Part shown: positions 20,141 through 29,316 of the stretch, piece by piece
Layout of the letters: each line of letters begins with the position of its first letter
How positions within the stretch are numbered: the stretch's first letter is position 1
Assembly: GCF_009857435.1 (NCBI RefSeq)
Contig: NZ_WWCK01000002.1
Span: 186,001 to 250,000, forward strand
Origin: Duganella rivi
GTDB taxonomy: Bacteria; Pseudomonadota; Gammaproteobacteria; Burkholderiales; Burkholderiaceae_D
Direction of reading: 5' to 3'
DNA: 64,000 nt
Program-made: the position numbers and the translations under genes
The notes under the pieces: model-generated
Told to the model about the DNA's origin: nothing
Seen by the model: the letters and a program-made list of their open reading frames with translations, nothing else
The model's database searches: none

Positions 20141-20179
20141 CGCTATAGCGAAATTTTGTTCAATATAGCGGAAATTTCG
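20141..20179. promoter_or_regulatory. dyad-rich element upstream of the FlxA-like gene
   Basis: CGCTATAGCG (20141-20150) is a perfect 10-bp palindrome. From its end, CGAAATTT (20149-20156) pairs with AAATTTCG (20172-20179), and TATAGCG occurs twice. The element lies 85-120 bases upstream of the ATG at 20264 in a 274-base gap and could be an operator or promoter region. Confidence 0.4.
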
Positions 20180-20263
20180 TGCTTCGGCAATAGGCTACTT
20201 GCTAAGGTTCCTCGGAAGTTTGCCGCTAACGATGGGGAGGGCGGGAATAGGAGGCTACTGATT

Positions 20264-20695
20264 ATGAACACTGCAAATGTTGCTCCTGCTTACCTTGCAC
20301 AGCTGGCCATCGCCACTGGCGCTCCCGGTGCTTCGGGCGCCACGGAAAGCACGACGGCACGAACCGCGATTCTGCAGCAAATCCGCAAGCTGCAAAAGCT
20401 GGAAGCAGGACTTGGTGAACAATTGGCCAAGTTGGCAGGCGACCGCACTTCGGATGGAATCCAGCAAAGGATCGCATTGCAGCAGCAAATTGACGGCATC
20501 GAGCAGCAAATTAAGGCGCTACAAATAGCCTTGCTGCAAAAGGATGCCGACCGTAAGGTGAACGTCCCTAAAACGGATGACAGTCAAACCTCGGCGTCCG
20601 CTGAGAGTGGCAGTGATCTTGCGGCCCCTGAAAGCGGTGACAAGAGCATCGCTGCGGCCGCCACTATCGGTACGGTGATTAATACCGCCGCTTGA
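20264..20695 (+). CDS. FlxA-like coiled-coil protein
   Basis: A 143-residue product with strong SD (AGGAGG). The start chosen, ATG 20264, follows that SD; the frame is open further upstream. Residues 35-90 form a Leu/Gln-rich heptad region (ILQQIRKLQKLEAGLGEQLAKL, then ALQQQIDGIEQQIKALQ), like the FlxA family first named as a flagellar-regulon protein. The rest is Ala/Ser/Asp-rich and disordered. No signal peptide is clear, so it is probably cytoplasmic. It follows the accessory island and is convergent with a membrane-protein gene. Function unknown. Confidence 0.6.
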   Translation: MNTANVAPAYLAQLAIATGAPGASGATESTTARTAILQQIRKLQKLEAGLGEQLAKLAGDRTSDGIQQRIALQQQIDGIEQQIKALQIALLQKDADRKVNVPKTDDSQTSASAESGSDLAAPESGDKSIAAAATIGTVINTAA

Positions 20696-20702
20696 TGCCG
20701 AT

Positions 20703-21113
20703 TTATCCTGGACGCTTATTGCGATCTGGACGCAGCACCAGCAACCACCAGCAAAGCACGCCCAGCGTCAGCTGCGGCAGGTTGTAGATAAATTTGTCGA
20801 GCGTGATATCGCGCCGCTGCGGCCATGCACTGTTGGCGGTTTCGGCAATGATGTTGGTGTGATAAAAGCAGGCCGCCAACAGGAACAGCGCGGCAACGCC
20901 CCAGATCGCGGGCAGGCTAGTCACGCGATGACGCAGCAGTGCCGCGAACGGATACACCAGCACGCAGCAGAAGACGTAGGCAAACAGGTTGGCCGGCAGG
21001 TTAGCCAGATCAGCGTGCGGCAGCACGATAGGCACAGCGCAAATCGCCACTGCGAGCATCACGGCAATAACGGGATGGGCCCGGTCAGGCCAGGCATGGA
21101 AGCGGTTGTTCAT
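20703..21113 (-). CDS. small multi-pass membrane protein
   Basis: A 136-residue protein has four predicted transmembrane helices (about 14-33, 40-60, 66-86 and 112-128) and a basic C-terminus (RPDRNKRPG). No family recognised. It starts nine bases after the BlaI-type regulator stop and so is the third gene of the kinase/BlaI operon. Such neighbours of BlaI regulators are often the regulated or sensing component, but there is no M56 peptidase domain here as in BlaR1. Confidence 0.7.
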   Translation of the reverse strand: MNNRFHAWPDRAHPVIAVMLAVAICAVPIVLPHADLANLPANLFAYVFCCVLVYPFAALLRHRVTSLPAIWGVAALFLLAACFYHTNIIAETANSAWPQRRDITLDKFIYNLPQLTLGVLCWWLLVLRPDRNKRPG

Positions 21114-21122
21114 TGACTGGGC

Positions 21123-21497
21123 TTACTTCTCTTGATCCAGCAACGCCTGGATTTCTTCGCGTTCTTTTTTGCTGACGTGGCCGCCGCGCAGGGCTGCCAG
21201 GACCAGGGCTTTGCCGGAGCCGGCGAAGGCTTTTTGGATCAGGTCTTTCAGCAGGTTGGTTTGCACGGAGTCTTGCTCTTGCACCGGCGCGTAGATGTGG
21301 GCGCGCTGGCTTTCGTCGCGTTTCAGCAGGCCTTTGGTGTGCATCACTTGCAGCACGCGCAGGACGTTGGCGTAGCTGGTGTCGGGACGCGTTTCCAGCG
21401 CCGCTTCGTGCACTTGCCGCGCAGTCGCTGGGCCGAGCGCGAATAGCAGGCGCAGCATTTCCAGTTCGGCGGCAGTTGGTTTCGGTAAGGTGCTCAT
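21123..21497 (-). CDS. BlaI/MecI/CopY family transcriptional regulator
   Basis: A 124-residue winged-helix repressor: residues 6-75 give the DNA-binding domain (LPKPTAAELEMLRLLFALG, then SYANVLRVLQVMHTKGLLKRDE). The C-terminal helices (about 80-120) are the dimerisation part (LLKDLIQKAFAGSGKALV). BlaI-type repressors are normally inactivated by proteolysis through a BlaR1/MecR1-like M56 sensor. No such sensor is present; instead the regulator is sandwiched between an LRR-kinase and a membrane protein. Phosphorylation by the kinase is one possible alternative signal; this is inference. Confidence 0.85.
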   Translation of the reverse strand: MSTLPKPTAAELEMLRLLFALGPATARQVHEAALETRPDTSYANVLRVLQVMHTKGLLKRDESQRAHIYAPVQEQDSVQTNLLKDLIQKAFAGSGKALVLAALRGGHVSKKEREEIQALLDQEK

Positions 21498-21515
21498 GGA
21501 TGTAGAATAAAATAT

Positions 21516-22790
21516 CTAGAATGGATTGTCTAGCTGTTCTTTGATGTCGCTGAAACGCGGGCTGCCTTGCTGGCAGTCGGCTTGCAGTTGGCGCAGGCGT
21601 GGCAGGGGCGTGTCGCAGCGATCCAGCAGTTCTTCCAGCAGGTTGCCGAAGGCGCGGACTTCCAGTGTTTGCAGCGCGGCGGCATGCGGCCCGGCCGGAT
21701 CGTAGAACGAGGCGGCGCCGAAGTCGCCCAGCAGCGTGTGGCCGTGGTCGTCGTGCAGGACGTTGTGGCCGTATAGGTCGCCGTGCATAATGCCGTGCGA
21801 GTGCAATTGCGCTGCGGCCGAAGCGATGCCGCGCGCGATCGACAACATGGCGTCCAGATTGAAACGCTTGCTGTCCTTGTAGATGTCGCGCGTGCAGCTG
21901 CCCAGGCTCGGCGGGCCGGCGAGGTTGTGGAAGTCCGGCGAGATCAGCGCCATGGCCAGGCCGTGCGCACCTTCTGGGTGGTCTTCAATGTGGCCCAGCA
22001 CCGGGATCAGGTTAGGATGCGCGCCAGCGCCGAGGCAGGCGGCCATTTCGCTGAGCGGTGAGCCGTCGCTGGTCATCGCGCCTTTGAAGAGTTTGGCCGC
22101 GATGTGCTGGCCGCGCCAGTCGGCGCGGTAGATCACGCCGGAGGCGCCTTCGCCCAGCTTGTCGCCCAGCGTCAGTTCGGGCCAGCGGATGGTAGCCGAT
22201 GGCGTGTGAACCAGCGTGTCTTCCAGTTGCTCGCACAGCGGGTTGCCAGCATAGGCCAGCCACGTCAGGCGCGGCAGCGACAGCAGCCACGGCGGCAGCG
22301 CCTCCAGCTGATTGGATGCGATGCGCAGCAGTTCCAGTTTGTGTAGCTGCGCCATTGATTCTGGCAGGGCGCGCAGGCGGTTCCCGGCCAGCATCAGCTT
22401 TTGCAGCAAAGGGCGTTCGCCCAGCGCGGCTGGCAGCTCTTCGATGTCGTTATCGGTTAGCACCAGCCAGCGTAGCGCGGCCGGCAGGGCGGCGGCAGGC
22501 ACGTGCCGAATTTGGTTGGCTTTGAAGCCGACCATCGTCAGCGAAGGGCAGGCGCCGAGTACCGCCGGCAGTTCAGTGAACTGGTTATCCGAGCAAAAGA
22601 TGATGCGCAGCTTGTGCAAGCGCGGCAGGTCATCCGGCAGCGACGTCAGCGCATTGCCGGACAGGTCGAGAATTTCCAGCCTATCGGCCAGCGCGTAAAT
22701 CTCGCGCGGGAATTCGGTGAGGCCGCAGCGCAAGGTCAGGCGCGTGATGCCTGCCAGTGCGCCGCTGCGCAACTGCTCAAGGGTGTGCAT
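21516..22790 (-). CDS. leucine-rich-repeat protein with C-terminal serine/threonine kinase
   Basis: A 424-residue fusion. Residues 15-205 hold about eight LRRs (consensus LxxLxLxxNxLxxLPxxL; e.g. LEILDLSGNALTSLPDDL and LQKLMLAGNRLRALPESM). Residues 210-424 are a Hanks-type kinase: glycine loop GEGASGVIYRA, Lys in IAAKLFKGA, catalytic loop HGDLYGHN, DFG in LLGDFGAAS. It is therefore probably active. No signal or membrane helix, so it is cytosolic. It heads the operon kinase-BlaI-membrane protein. LRR-kinase fusions are typical of plant receptors and rare in bacteria; the ligand is unknown. Confidence 0.88.
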   Translation of the reverse strand: MHTLEQLRSGALAGITRLTLRCGLTEFPREIYALADRLEILDLSGNALTSLPDDLPRLHKLRIIFCSDNQFTELPAVLGACPSLTMVGFKANQIRHVPAAALPAALRWLVLTDNDIEELPAALGERPLLQKLMLAGNRLRALPESMAQLHKLELLRIASNQLEALPPWLLSLPRLTWLAYAGNPLCEQLEDTLVHTPSATIRWPELTLGDKLGEGASGVIYRADWRGQHIAAKLFKGAMTSDGSPLSEMAACLGAGAHPNLIPVLGHIEDHPEGAHGLAMALISPDFHNLAGPPSLGSCTRDIYKDSKRFNLDAMLSIARGIASAAAQLHSHGIMHGDLYGHNVLHDDHGHTLLGDFGAASFYDPAGPHAAALQTLEVRAFGNLLEELLDRCDTPLPRLRQLQADCQQGSPRFSDIKEQLDNPF

Positions 22791-23250
22791 GGGATGAGGC
22801 GGTGAACAACGACGGCGCAGTGTAACACTTCGTCGCCGCAGCAGGCAGGCTGGCCACGTTGCTCACTGGTTACACCCCATCCGAATGGAGATGTACGGCA
22901 TGTGCACTTTTCGTCAACATATGTCATCAGCCTTGCCCCCCATGCTGGACTTATTGCTGATGTGGTTTAGTCGAAAAAGCCGTTAAATATTTGAAAACAT
23001 TAAGCGCAAACCAAGCGTCCATGCGGCTTAAGTTAAAATTAATGCTGAAAGATTTACCGTGATTTTGTCGCGCAAATGATTGTTGAGATACAATACCGGT
23101 GCTATGCTGAATGGCCCGTTTTAGGTAACACTGAACAAATAGCCCTTCCCCCACAACTTGATGTGCAATCCGCTAACCGGTCAGGCCGTGTCGCGGAAGG
23201 TTAGATTAACCCGCTAATTCCTCGCGAAGCGCGAAGAAAGGTGAGCAAGA
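22791..23250. other. 460-base intergenic region between the LRR-kinase gene and odhA
   Basis: No coding region was found here in either strand. It holds the divergent start of the LRR-kinase operon, a candidate odhA promoter (23080-23108) and a long odhA leader. The A+T-rich middle (about 22960-23060) fits a regulatory zone, but no clear operator is visible. Confidence 0.5.
23080..23108 (+). promoter_or_regulatory. candidate sigma-70 promoter of odhA
   Basis: TTGTTG (23080-23085) and TATGCT (23103-23108) with 17-base spacing give a consensus-like promoter about 140 bases upstream of the odhA ATG. Confidence 0.4.
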
Positions 23251-26106
23251 ATGATGCAACAATACACGTCCAACTCCTACCTGTTTGGTGGGAACGCCCC
23301 GTACGTTGAAGAACTGTACGAAGCGTATCTGAACAATCCAGGCTCCGTCCCAGACAACTGGCGCGCTTACTTCGACGCCATGCAGCACGTACCGGCAGTC
23401 GACGGCACCAACAAACCAGACGTGGCCCACGCTTCCGTCATCGCCTCCTTCGCCGAACGCGCGAAAGCCGGCCCAATCCGCACCGTGAGCGCCTCGGCCG
23501 ACGCCGAAATGGGCCGCAAACGCGTTGCCGTTACCCAGCTGATCGCCGCTTACCGCTACCTGGGTTCCCGCTGGGCCAATCTGGACCCGCTGCAGCGCCA
23601 GGAACGTCCAAGCATTCCTGAGCTGGAGCCTAGCTTCTACGGCTTCACCGATGCCGACATGGACACCGTGTTCAACGTCAGCAACACCTATTTCGGCCCA
23701 GAGACCGCGACCCTGCGCGACCTGCTGAACTTCCTGCGCGACACCTACACCCGTTCGATCGGCGCAGAATACATGTACATCTCGGACCCAGCCGAAAAGC
23801 GCTGGCTGCAAGAGCGTCTGGAGTCGATCCGCTCGACCCCGACCTTCACCGCCGAGAAGAAAAAACACATCCTGGAGCGTCTGACCGCTGCAGAAGGCCT
23901 GGAACGCTACCTCCACACCAAGTATGTGGGTCAAAAACGATTTTCGCTGGAAGGCGGCGAGACCTTCATCGCGTCGATCGACGAGATCATCCAGCGCGCC
24001 GGTGAAAAAGGCGTGCAAGAGATCGTGATCGGTATGGCTCACCGCGGCCGTCTGAACGTGCTGGTCAACACCCTGGGCAAGGCGCCAAAAGACCTGTTCG
24101 AAGAATTCGAAGGCAAGCACGGCGACGACCTGCCAGCTGGTGACGTGAAATACCACCAAGGCTTCTCGTCGGACATCTCGACCGTTGGCGGTCCAGTTCA
24201 CCTGTCGCTGGCGTTCAACCCATCGCACCTGGAAATCGTCAACCCAGTGGTTGAAGGTTCGGTCAAAGCCCGTATGGATCGCCGCGGCGACCCGGCAGGC
24301 AAGCAAGTTCTGCCAATTCTGGTCCACGGCGACGCCGCCTTCGCAGGCCAGGGCGTTGTGATGGAAACCCTGAATCTGGCGCAGACCCGTGGCTACGGCA
24401 CCGGCGGTACCGTGCACATCGTCATCAACAACCAGATCGGTTTCACCACCTCCGACCCGCGCGATGCACGTTCGACCATCTACTGCTCGGACGTCGTCAA
24501 GATGATCGAAGCACCAGTGCTGCACGTGAACGCCGACGATCCTGAAGCCGCCGTGCTGGCATCGCAAATCGCGATGGACTACCGCGCGCAGTTCGGCAAG
24601 GACATCGTGGTTGACATCATCTGCTTCCGCAAACTGGGCCACAACGAGCAAGACACCCCGGCGCTGACCCAGCCGCTGATGTACAAGAAAATCGGCAAGC
24701 ACCCAGGCACCCGCAAACTGTACGCGGACAAGCTGACCGCGCAAAACGTCATCCCAGCCGACGGCGGCGAGCAAATGCAAGCAGCCTACCGCGACGCCAT
24801 GGATGCCGGTAAGCACACCGTGGATCCAGTCATCTCGAACTTCAAGAACAAGTACGCCGTTGACTGGCTGCCGTTCCTGAACAAGAAATGGACTGACGCT
24901 GCCGACACCGCTGTGCCGATGACCGAACTGAAACGTCTGGCCGGCCGCATCACCACCGTGCCGGAAGGCTTCAAGGTTCACTCGCTGGTTGAAAAAGTAC
25001 TGGCCGACCGCGCTGCCATGGGCCGCGGCGAAATGAACCTGGACTGGGGCATGGGCGAACACCTGGGCTTCGCGTCGCTGGTATCGTCGGGCTACGCCAT
25101 CCGCCTGACCGGTCAAGATGCCGGCCGCGGCACCTTCACCCACCGTCACGCCGTGCTGCACGACCAGAACCGCGAGCGTTGGGATGCCGGCACCTACGTG
25201 CCACTGCAAAACATCGCTGAAGGCCAGGCACCGTTCACCGTGATCGACTCCGTGCTGTCGGAAGAGGCAGTGCTGGGCTTCGAATACGGCTACTCGACCG
25301 CAGAACCTAACACCCTGACCATCTGGGAAGCCCAGTTCGGCGACTTCGTCAACGGCGCCCAAGTGGTAATCGACCAATTCATCAGCTCCGGCGAAGTGAA
25401 GTGGGGCCGCGCTTCCGGCCTGGTCATGATGCTGCCGCACGGCTACGAAGGCCAAGGCCCAGAGCACTCGTCGGCACGTCCAGAGCGCTTCCTGCAACTG
25501 TGCGCTGACAACAATATGCAAGTTGTGCAGCCGACCACTGCATCGCAGATCTTCCACGTTCTGCGTCGCCAGATGGTGCGCCAGTTCCGCAAGCCGCTGG
25601 TCATCATGACCCCGAAATCGCTGCTGCGTAACAAAGACGCAGGCTCGCCGCTGACCGAATTGGCCAAGGGCGCGTTCCAGACCGTGATCGGTGAAGTGGA
25701 CGAGAAGATCGACGCCAAGAAAGTGAAACGCGTGATCGCTTGCTCGGGCAAGGTCTACTACGACCTGGTCAACGCACGCAAGACCCGCGGCCAGACCGAT
25801 ACCGCCATCGTGCGTATTGAGCAGCTGTATCCGTTCCCGCACAAAGCCTTCGCTGCCGAACTGAAAAAGTTCCCATCGCTGGCCGAAGTGGTGTGGGCGC
25901 AGGACGAACCGCAGAATCAGGGCCCATGGTTCCAGATTCAGCACAACCTCTTCGAGAGCATGGAAGCTGGCCAGCGCCTGGCCTACGCCGGCCGTCCAGC
26001 ATCGGCATCGCCAGCCGTCGGTTACTACGACAAGCACTACGCTCAACAGAAAGAGCTGCTGGAAACCGCGTTCTCGAAGCTCAAGGGTTTCATCCTGACC
26101 AAGTAA
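23251..26106 (+). CDS. odhA: 2-oxoglutarate dehydrogenase E1 component
   Basis: E1 (also called sucA) decarboxylates 2-oxoglutarate with thiamine diphosphate and passes the succinyl group to the lipoyl arm of OdhB. The 951-residue product shows the N-terminal E1 motif (SYLFGGNAPYVEELYEAYL). The thiamine-diphosphate region is GMAHRGRLNVLVN to GDAAFAGQGVV, and the C-terminal transketolase part contains PHGYEGQGPEHSSARPERF and QPTTASQIFHVLRRQ. ATG ATG at 23251 gives two adjacent starts; AAAGGTGAG is the SD. It heads odhA-odhB-PspC-lpdA. Confidence 0.97.
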   Translation: MMQQYTSNSYLFGGNAPYVEELYEAYLNNPGSVPDNWRAYFDAMQHVPAVDGTNKPDVAHASVIASFAERAKAGPIRTVSASADAEMGRKRVAVTQLIAAYRYLGSRWANLDPLQRQERPSIPELEPSFYGFTDADMDTVFNVSNTYFGPETATLRDLLNFLRDTYTRSIGAEYMYISDPAEKRWLQERLESIRSTPTFTAEKKKHILERLTAAEGLERYLHTKYVGQKRFSLEGGETFIASIDEIIQRAGEKGVQEIVIGMAHRGRLNVLVNTLGKAPKDLFEEFEGKHGDDLPAGDVKYHQGFSSDISTVGGPVHLSLAFNPSHLEIVNPVVEGSVKARMDRRGDPAGKQVLPILVHGDAAFAGQGVVMETLNLAQTRGYGTGGTVHIVINNQIGFTTSDPRDARSTIYCSDVVKMIEAPVLHVNADDPEAAVLASQIAMDYRAQFGKDIVVDIICFRKLGHNEQDTPALTQPLMYKKIGKHPGTRKLYADKLTAQNVIPADGGEQMQAAYRDAMDAGKHTVDPVISNFKNKYAVDWLPFLNKKWTDAADTAVPMTELKRLAGRITTVPEGFKVHSLVEKVLADRAAMGRGEMNLDWGMGEHLGFASLVSSGYAIRLTGQDAGRGTFTHRHAVLHDQNRERWDAGTYVPLQNIAEGQAPFTVIDSVLSEEAVLGFEYGYSTAEPNTLTIWEAQFGDFVNGAQVVIDQFISSGEVKWGRASGLVMMLPHGYEGQGPEHSSARPERFLQLCADNNMQVVQPTTASQIFHVLRRQMVRQFRKPLVIMTPKSLLRNKDAGSPLTELAKGAFQTVIGEVDEKIDAKKVKRVIACSGKVYYDLVNARKTRGQTDTAIVRIEQLYPFPHKAFAAELKKFPSLAEVVWAQDEPQNQGPWFQIQHNLFESMEAGQRLAYAGRPASASPAVGYYDKHYAQQKELLETAFSKLKGFILTK

Positions 26107-26184
26107 TCGTCGCACCACATTGAACGGAGCGCTCTGCTGCTACGCGGCGGGGCGCCGCAAAAACAAAATATACGGAGTTTTTTC

Positions 26185-27438
26185 ATGGCACAAATCGAAG
26201 TCAAAGTTCCTCAGCTGTCGGAATCGGTCGCAGAAGCAACCATGCTGACCTGGCATAAAAAAATCGGCGACACCATCGCCCGCGACGAAAACCTGATCGA
26301 TATCGAAACCGACAAAGTGGTTCTGGAACTGCCAGCACCGGCCGCCGGTACCCTGGTGCAGATCATCAAGGGCGACGGCAGCACCGTTGTTGCTGACGAA
26401 GTGATCGCGATTATCGATACCGAAGGTGGCGCTGCTGTTGCTGCCGCTCCAGCTGCTGCCGCTGCTCCAGCCGCCGCTGCACCTGCCGCTGCTGCTCCAG
26501 CAGCCGCTGCCGGTGGCAACAAAGGCGACGTGGCCATGCCAGCCGCCGCCAAGATCCTGTCGGAAAAAGGCCTGTCGGCTGGCGACGTTGCCGGTTCGGG
26601 CAAAGATGGCCGCGTGACCAAGGGCGACGCCCTGGCCGCTTCGGCTCCATCGACTCCAGCCGTTGCGCCACTGGCTGCTCCAGCTGCCAAGCCAGCACTG
26701 GCACAAGTTGCCGCTCCAGCCGCTGCCAACCTGGGCGACCGTCCAGAAGAGCGCGTGCCAATGAGCCGCCTGCGTGCCCGTATCGCTGAGCGCCTGGTGC
26801 AATCGCAATCGACCAACGCCATCCTGACCACCTTCAACGAAGTGAACATGGCTCCGGTCATGGACCTGCGCAACAAGTACAAAGACAAGTTCGAAAAAGA
26901 GCACGGCGTCAAGCTGGGCTTCATGTCGTTCTTCGTCAAAGCTGCTGTTGCCGCGCTGAAGAAATACCCAATCCTGAACGCTTCGGTTGATGGCAACGAC
27001 ATCGTCTACCACGGCTACTTCGACATCGGTATCGCTGTCGGTTCGCCACGCGGCCTGGTAGTGCCTATCCTGCGCAACGCCGACCAAATGTCGATCGCTG
27101 AAATCGAGAAGAAAATCGGCGAATTCGGCGCCAAAGCCAAGGAAGGCAAGCTGACCCTGGACGACCTGACCGGCGGTACCTTCTCGATCTCGAACGGCGG
27201 CACCTTCGGCTCGATGCTGTCGACCCCGATCATCAACCCACCACAATCGGCGATCCTGGGCGTGCACGCGACCAAAGACCGCGCCGTGGTTGAAAACGGC
27301 CAGATCGTTGTTCGTCCGATGAACTACCTGGCGATGTCCTACGACCACCGTATCATCGACGGCCGCGAAGCCGTGCTGGGCCTGGTGGCCATGAAGGAAG
27401 CGCTGGAAGATCCTGCACGCCTGCTGCTGGACCTGTAA
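26185..27438 (+). CDS. odhB: dihydrolipoyl succinyltransferase (E2)
   Basis: E2 transfers the succinyl group from E1 to CoA. The 417-residue product has an N-terminal lipoyl domain with lysine K44 in [13 protein letters not shown]. An Ala/Pro-rich linker follows (about 80-110), then the peripheral subunit-binding domain ([18 protein letters not shown]). The acyltransferase domain ends in [16 protein letters not shown] with catalytic His and Asp. The SD is CGGAG. Cotranscribed with odhA (78-base gap). The alanine-rich linker looks repetitive but is normal for E2 enzymes. Confidence 0.97.
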   Translation: MAQIEVKVPQLSESVAEATMLTWHKKIGDTIARDENLIDIETDKVVLELPAPAAGTLVQIIKGDGSTVVADEVIAIIDTEGGAAVAAAPAAAAAPAAAAPAAAAPAAAAGGNKGDVAMPAAAKILSEKGLSAGDVAGSGKDGRVTKGDALAASAPSTPAVAPLAAPAAKPALAQVAAPAAANLGDRPEERVPMSRLRARIAERLVQSQSTNAILTTFNEVNMAPVMDLRNKYKDKFEKEHGVKLGFMSFFVKAAVAALKKYPILNASVDGNDIVYHGYFDIGIAVGSPRGLVVPILRNADQMSIAEIEKKIGEFGAKAKEGKLTLDDLTGGTFSISNGGTFGSMLSTPIINPPQSAILGVHATKDRAVVENGQIVVRPMNYLAMSYDHRIIDGREAVLGLVAMKEALEDPARLLLDL

Positions 27439-27449
27439 TTCTTGTTTGA

Positions 27450-27473
27450 CTCCGGGCCCGTCTGGGCCCGGAG
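27450..27473 (+). other. strong hairpin between odhB and the PspC gene
   Basis: CTCCGGGCCC-GTCT-GGGCCCGGAG is a perfect 10-bp stem with a 4-base loop, 11 bases after the odhB stop. No T-run follows. It could stabilise the 3' end of the odhAB mRNA and lower expression of the following genes. Confidence 0.6.
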
Positions 27474-27493
27474 AATTCTCAAGAGGATCATGA

Positions 27494-27814
27494 ATGAGCG
27501 TTGCTGAAGAGATCAAGCGTTTGCATGAACTGCACCAGGCCGGAGCGCTGTCGGATGAAGAGTTCGCGGCGGCCAAGGCCCGTTTGCTGAACAACGAAGC
27601 GCCATCCATCTCCAACGACATCACCCGTTTGCGCCGTTCGCGCAGCGACCGCTGGCTAGGCGGCGTGTGCGGCGGACTTGGCCGCATCACCGGTGTCGAT
27701 TCCTGGATCTGGCGCTTGTTGTTCGTGCTGTTCGTGATCACGTTTGGCTTTGGCCTCGCGATATACATTCTGTTGTGGATCTTCGTTCCAGAAGACGAAC
27801 TGATTGGAAATTAA
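27494..27814 (+). CDS. PspC domain membrane protein with SHOCT-like N-terminus
   Basis: A 106-residue protein. The N-terminal helix (residues 2-34, EEIKRLHELHQAGALSDEEF) resembles a SHOCT oligomerisation motif. A PspC domain follows (about 45-105) with GGVCGGLGRITGVDSW and a strongly hydrophobic segment (about 72-95, RLLFVLFVITFGFGLAIYIL). PspC proteins sit in the inner membrane and relate to the phage-shock envelope response. The SD is GAGG. Its placement between odhB and lpdA, three bases before lpdA, is unusual. Confidence 0.85.
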   Translation: MSVAEEIKRLHELHQAGALSDEEFAAAKARLLNNEAPSISNDITRLRRSRSDRWLGGVCGGLGRITGVDSWIWRLLFVLFVITFGFGLAIYILLWIFVPEDELIGN

Positions 27815-27817
27815 AAA

Positions 27818-29248
27818 ATGAGTAAACAATTTGACGTAGTAGTTATCGGCGCCGGTCCTGGCGGTTACATCGCCGCTATCCGCGCTGCACAGCTGGGTTT
27901 CTCGGTTGCTTGCGTAGACGCATGGGAAAATGAAAAGGGCGGCCCAGCACCGGGCGGCACTTGCACCAACGTCGGCTGCATCCCATCGAAAGCGCTGCTG
28001 CAATCGTCGGAACACTACGAGCACGCTGGTCACGCGTTCAAGGATCACGGCATTGATGTTGCCGGCCTGTCGCTGAACCTGCCGCAAATGCTCAAGCGCA
28101 AAGACAGCGTTGTGAAGCAAAACAACGACGGTATCCTGTTCCTGTTCAAGAAAAACAAAGTGACCTTCTTCCACGGCCGCGCCGCCTTCGCTGGCGCCGC
28201 TACCGCTGAAGGCTACCCGCTGGTGATCTCGGCGCCTGCCAACGAGAGCATCAGCGCCAAGCAAGTGATCATCGCCACCGGCTCCAACGCCCGCGCGCTG
28301 CCGGGTGCAGAGTTCGACGAGAAACTGATCCTGTCGAACGAAGGCGCACTGGCCATCGGCGACGTGCCGAAAAAGCTGGGCGTGATCGGCGCCGGCGTGA
28401 TCGGCCTGGAAATGGGTTCGGTATGGCGTCGCCTGGGTGCGGAAGTGACCGTGCTGGAAGGCCTGCCAACCTTCCTGGGCGCTGTCGACGAGCAGATCGC
28501 CAAGGAAGCCAACAAGCTGTTCACCAAGCAAGGCCTGAGCATCAACCTGGGCTGCAAGATCAACAAAGTCACCAAGGGCGACAACAACGTCACCGTGGAA
28601 TACGACAACGCCAAGGGCGAAGCCAACACCGCCGTGTTCGACAAGCTGATCGTCTCGATCGGCCGTACCCCGAACACCAACGGCCTGGCTGCTGACAAAG
28701 TGGGCCTGGCGCTGGACGAGCGCGGCTTCGTGGCCGTCGACGACGACTGCAAGACCAACCTGCCAGGCGTATGGGCAATTGGCGACGTGGTGCGCGGCCC
28801 GATGCTGGCGCACAAAGCGGAAGAAGAGGGCGTTGCCGTTGCCGAGCGCATGGCTGGCCAGCACGGTCACACCAACTTCGCGACCATCCCTTGGGTGATC
28901 TACACCTCGCCGGAAATCGCGTGGGTAGGCCGCACCGAACAGCAACTGAAGGCCGACGGCGTAGCGTACAAGGCCGGCACCTTCCCATTCCTGGCCAACG
29001 GCCGCGCACGCGCGCTGGGCGATACCTCGGGCATGGTCAAGTTCCTGGCTGACGCGACCACCGACGAAATCCTGGGCGTGCACATCATCGGCCCGATGGC
29101 TTCGGAACTGATTTCGGAAGCCGTGGTGGCAATGGAGTTCAAGGCATCGGCTGAAGACATCGCGCGTATCTGCCACGCTCACCCATCGCTGTCGGAAGCA
29201 ACCAAAGAAGCAGCGCTGGCTATCGACAAGCGTACGCTGAACTTCTAA
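27818..29248 (+). CDS. lpdA: dihydrolipoyl dehydrogenase (E3)
   Basis: E3 reoxidises the dihydrolipoyl group of OdhB with NAD+. The 476-residue FAD enzyme has the N-terminal dinucleotide motif [11 protein letters not shown] and the redox-active disulfide C49/C54 in [15 protein letters not shown]. It also has a second Rossmann motif ([16 protein letters not shown]) and the C-terminal catalytic His-Glu in [12 protein letters not shown]. It starts three bases after the PspC gene. Other 2-oxoacid dehydrogenases may share this E3; in this window it pairs with OdhA/OdhB. Confidence 0.96.
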   Translation: MSKQFDVVVIGAGPGGYIAAIRAAQLGFSVACVDAWENEKGGPAPGGTCTNVGCIPSKALLQSSEHYEHAGHAFKDHGIDVAGLSLNLPQMLKRKDSVVKQNNDGILFLFKKNKVTFFHGRAAFAGAATAEGYPLVISAPANESISAKQVIIATGSNARALPGAEFDEKLILSNEGALAIGDVPKKLGVIGAGVIGLEMGSVWRRLGAEVTVLEGLPTFLGAVDEQIAKEANKLFTKQGLSINLGCKINKVTKGDNNVTVEYDNAKGEANTAVFDKLIVSIGRTPNTNGLAADKVGLALDERGFVAVDDDCKTNLPGVWAIGDVVRGPMLAHKAEEEGVAVAERMAGQHGHTNFATIPWVIYTSPEIAWVGRTEQQLKADGVAYKAGTFPFLANGRARALGDTSGMVKFLADATTDEILGVHIIGPMASELISEAVVAMEFKASAEDIARICHAHPSLSEATKEAALAIDKRTLNF

Positions 29249-29269
29249 GCTCGTTTGAGCTGAAGTAAG

Positions 29270-29295
29270 GGCGGGCCGTCATGGCCCGCCATTTT
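29270..29295 (+). terminator. terminator after lpdA
   Basis: GGCGGGCC-GTCAT-GGCCCGCC followed by ATTTTTG, 21 bases past the lpdA stop, is a typical intrinsic terminator. It lies 22 bases before zapE, so zapE probably receives only readthrough or has its own start. Confidence 0.8.
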
Positions 29296-29316
29296 TGTTT
29301 GTGCAGATTGAATACT

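Noticed and set aside
23206..26118. 970-residue reverse reading frame opposite odhA
   Set aside because: Same shadow pattern; no domain visible, and the forward strand encodes a clear E1 enzyme with SD and motifs.
26430..26510. Ala/Pro-rich repetitive DNA in odhB resembling a simple repeat
   Set aside because: It encodes the flexible linker normal for E2 acyltransferases.
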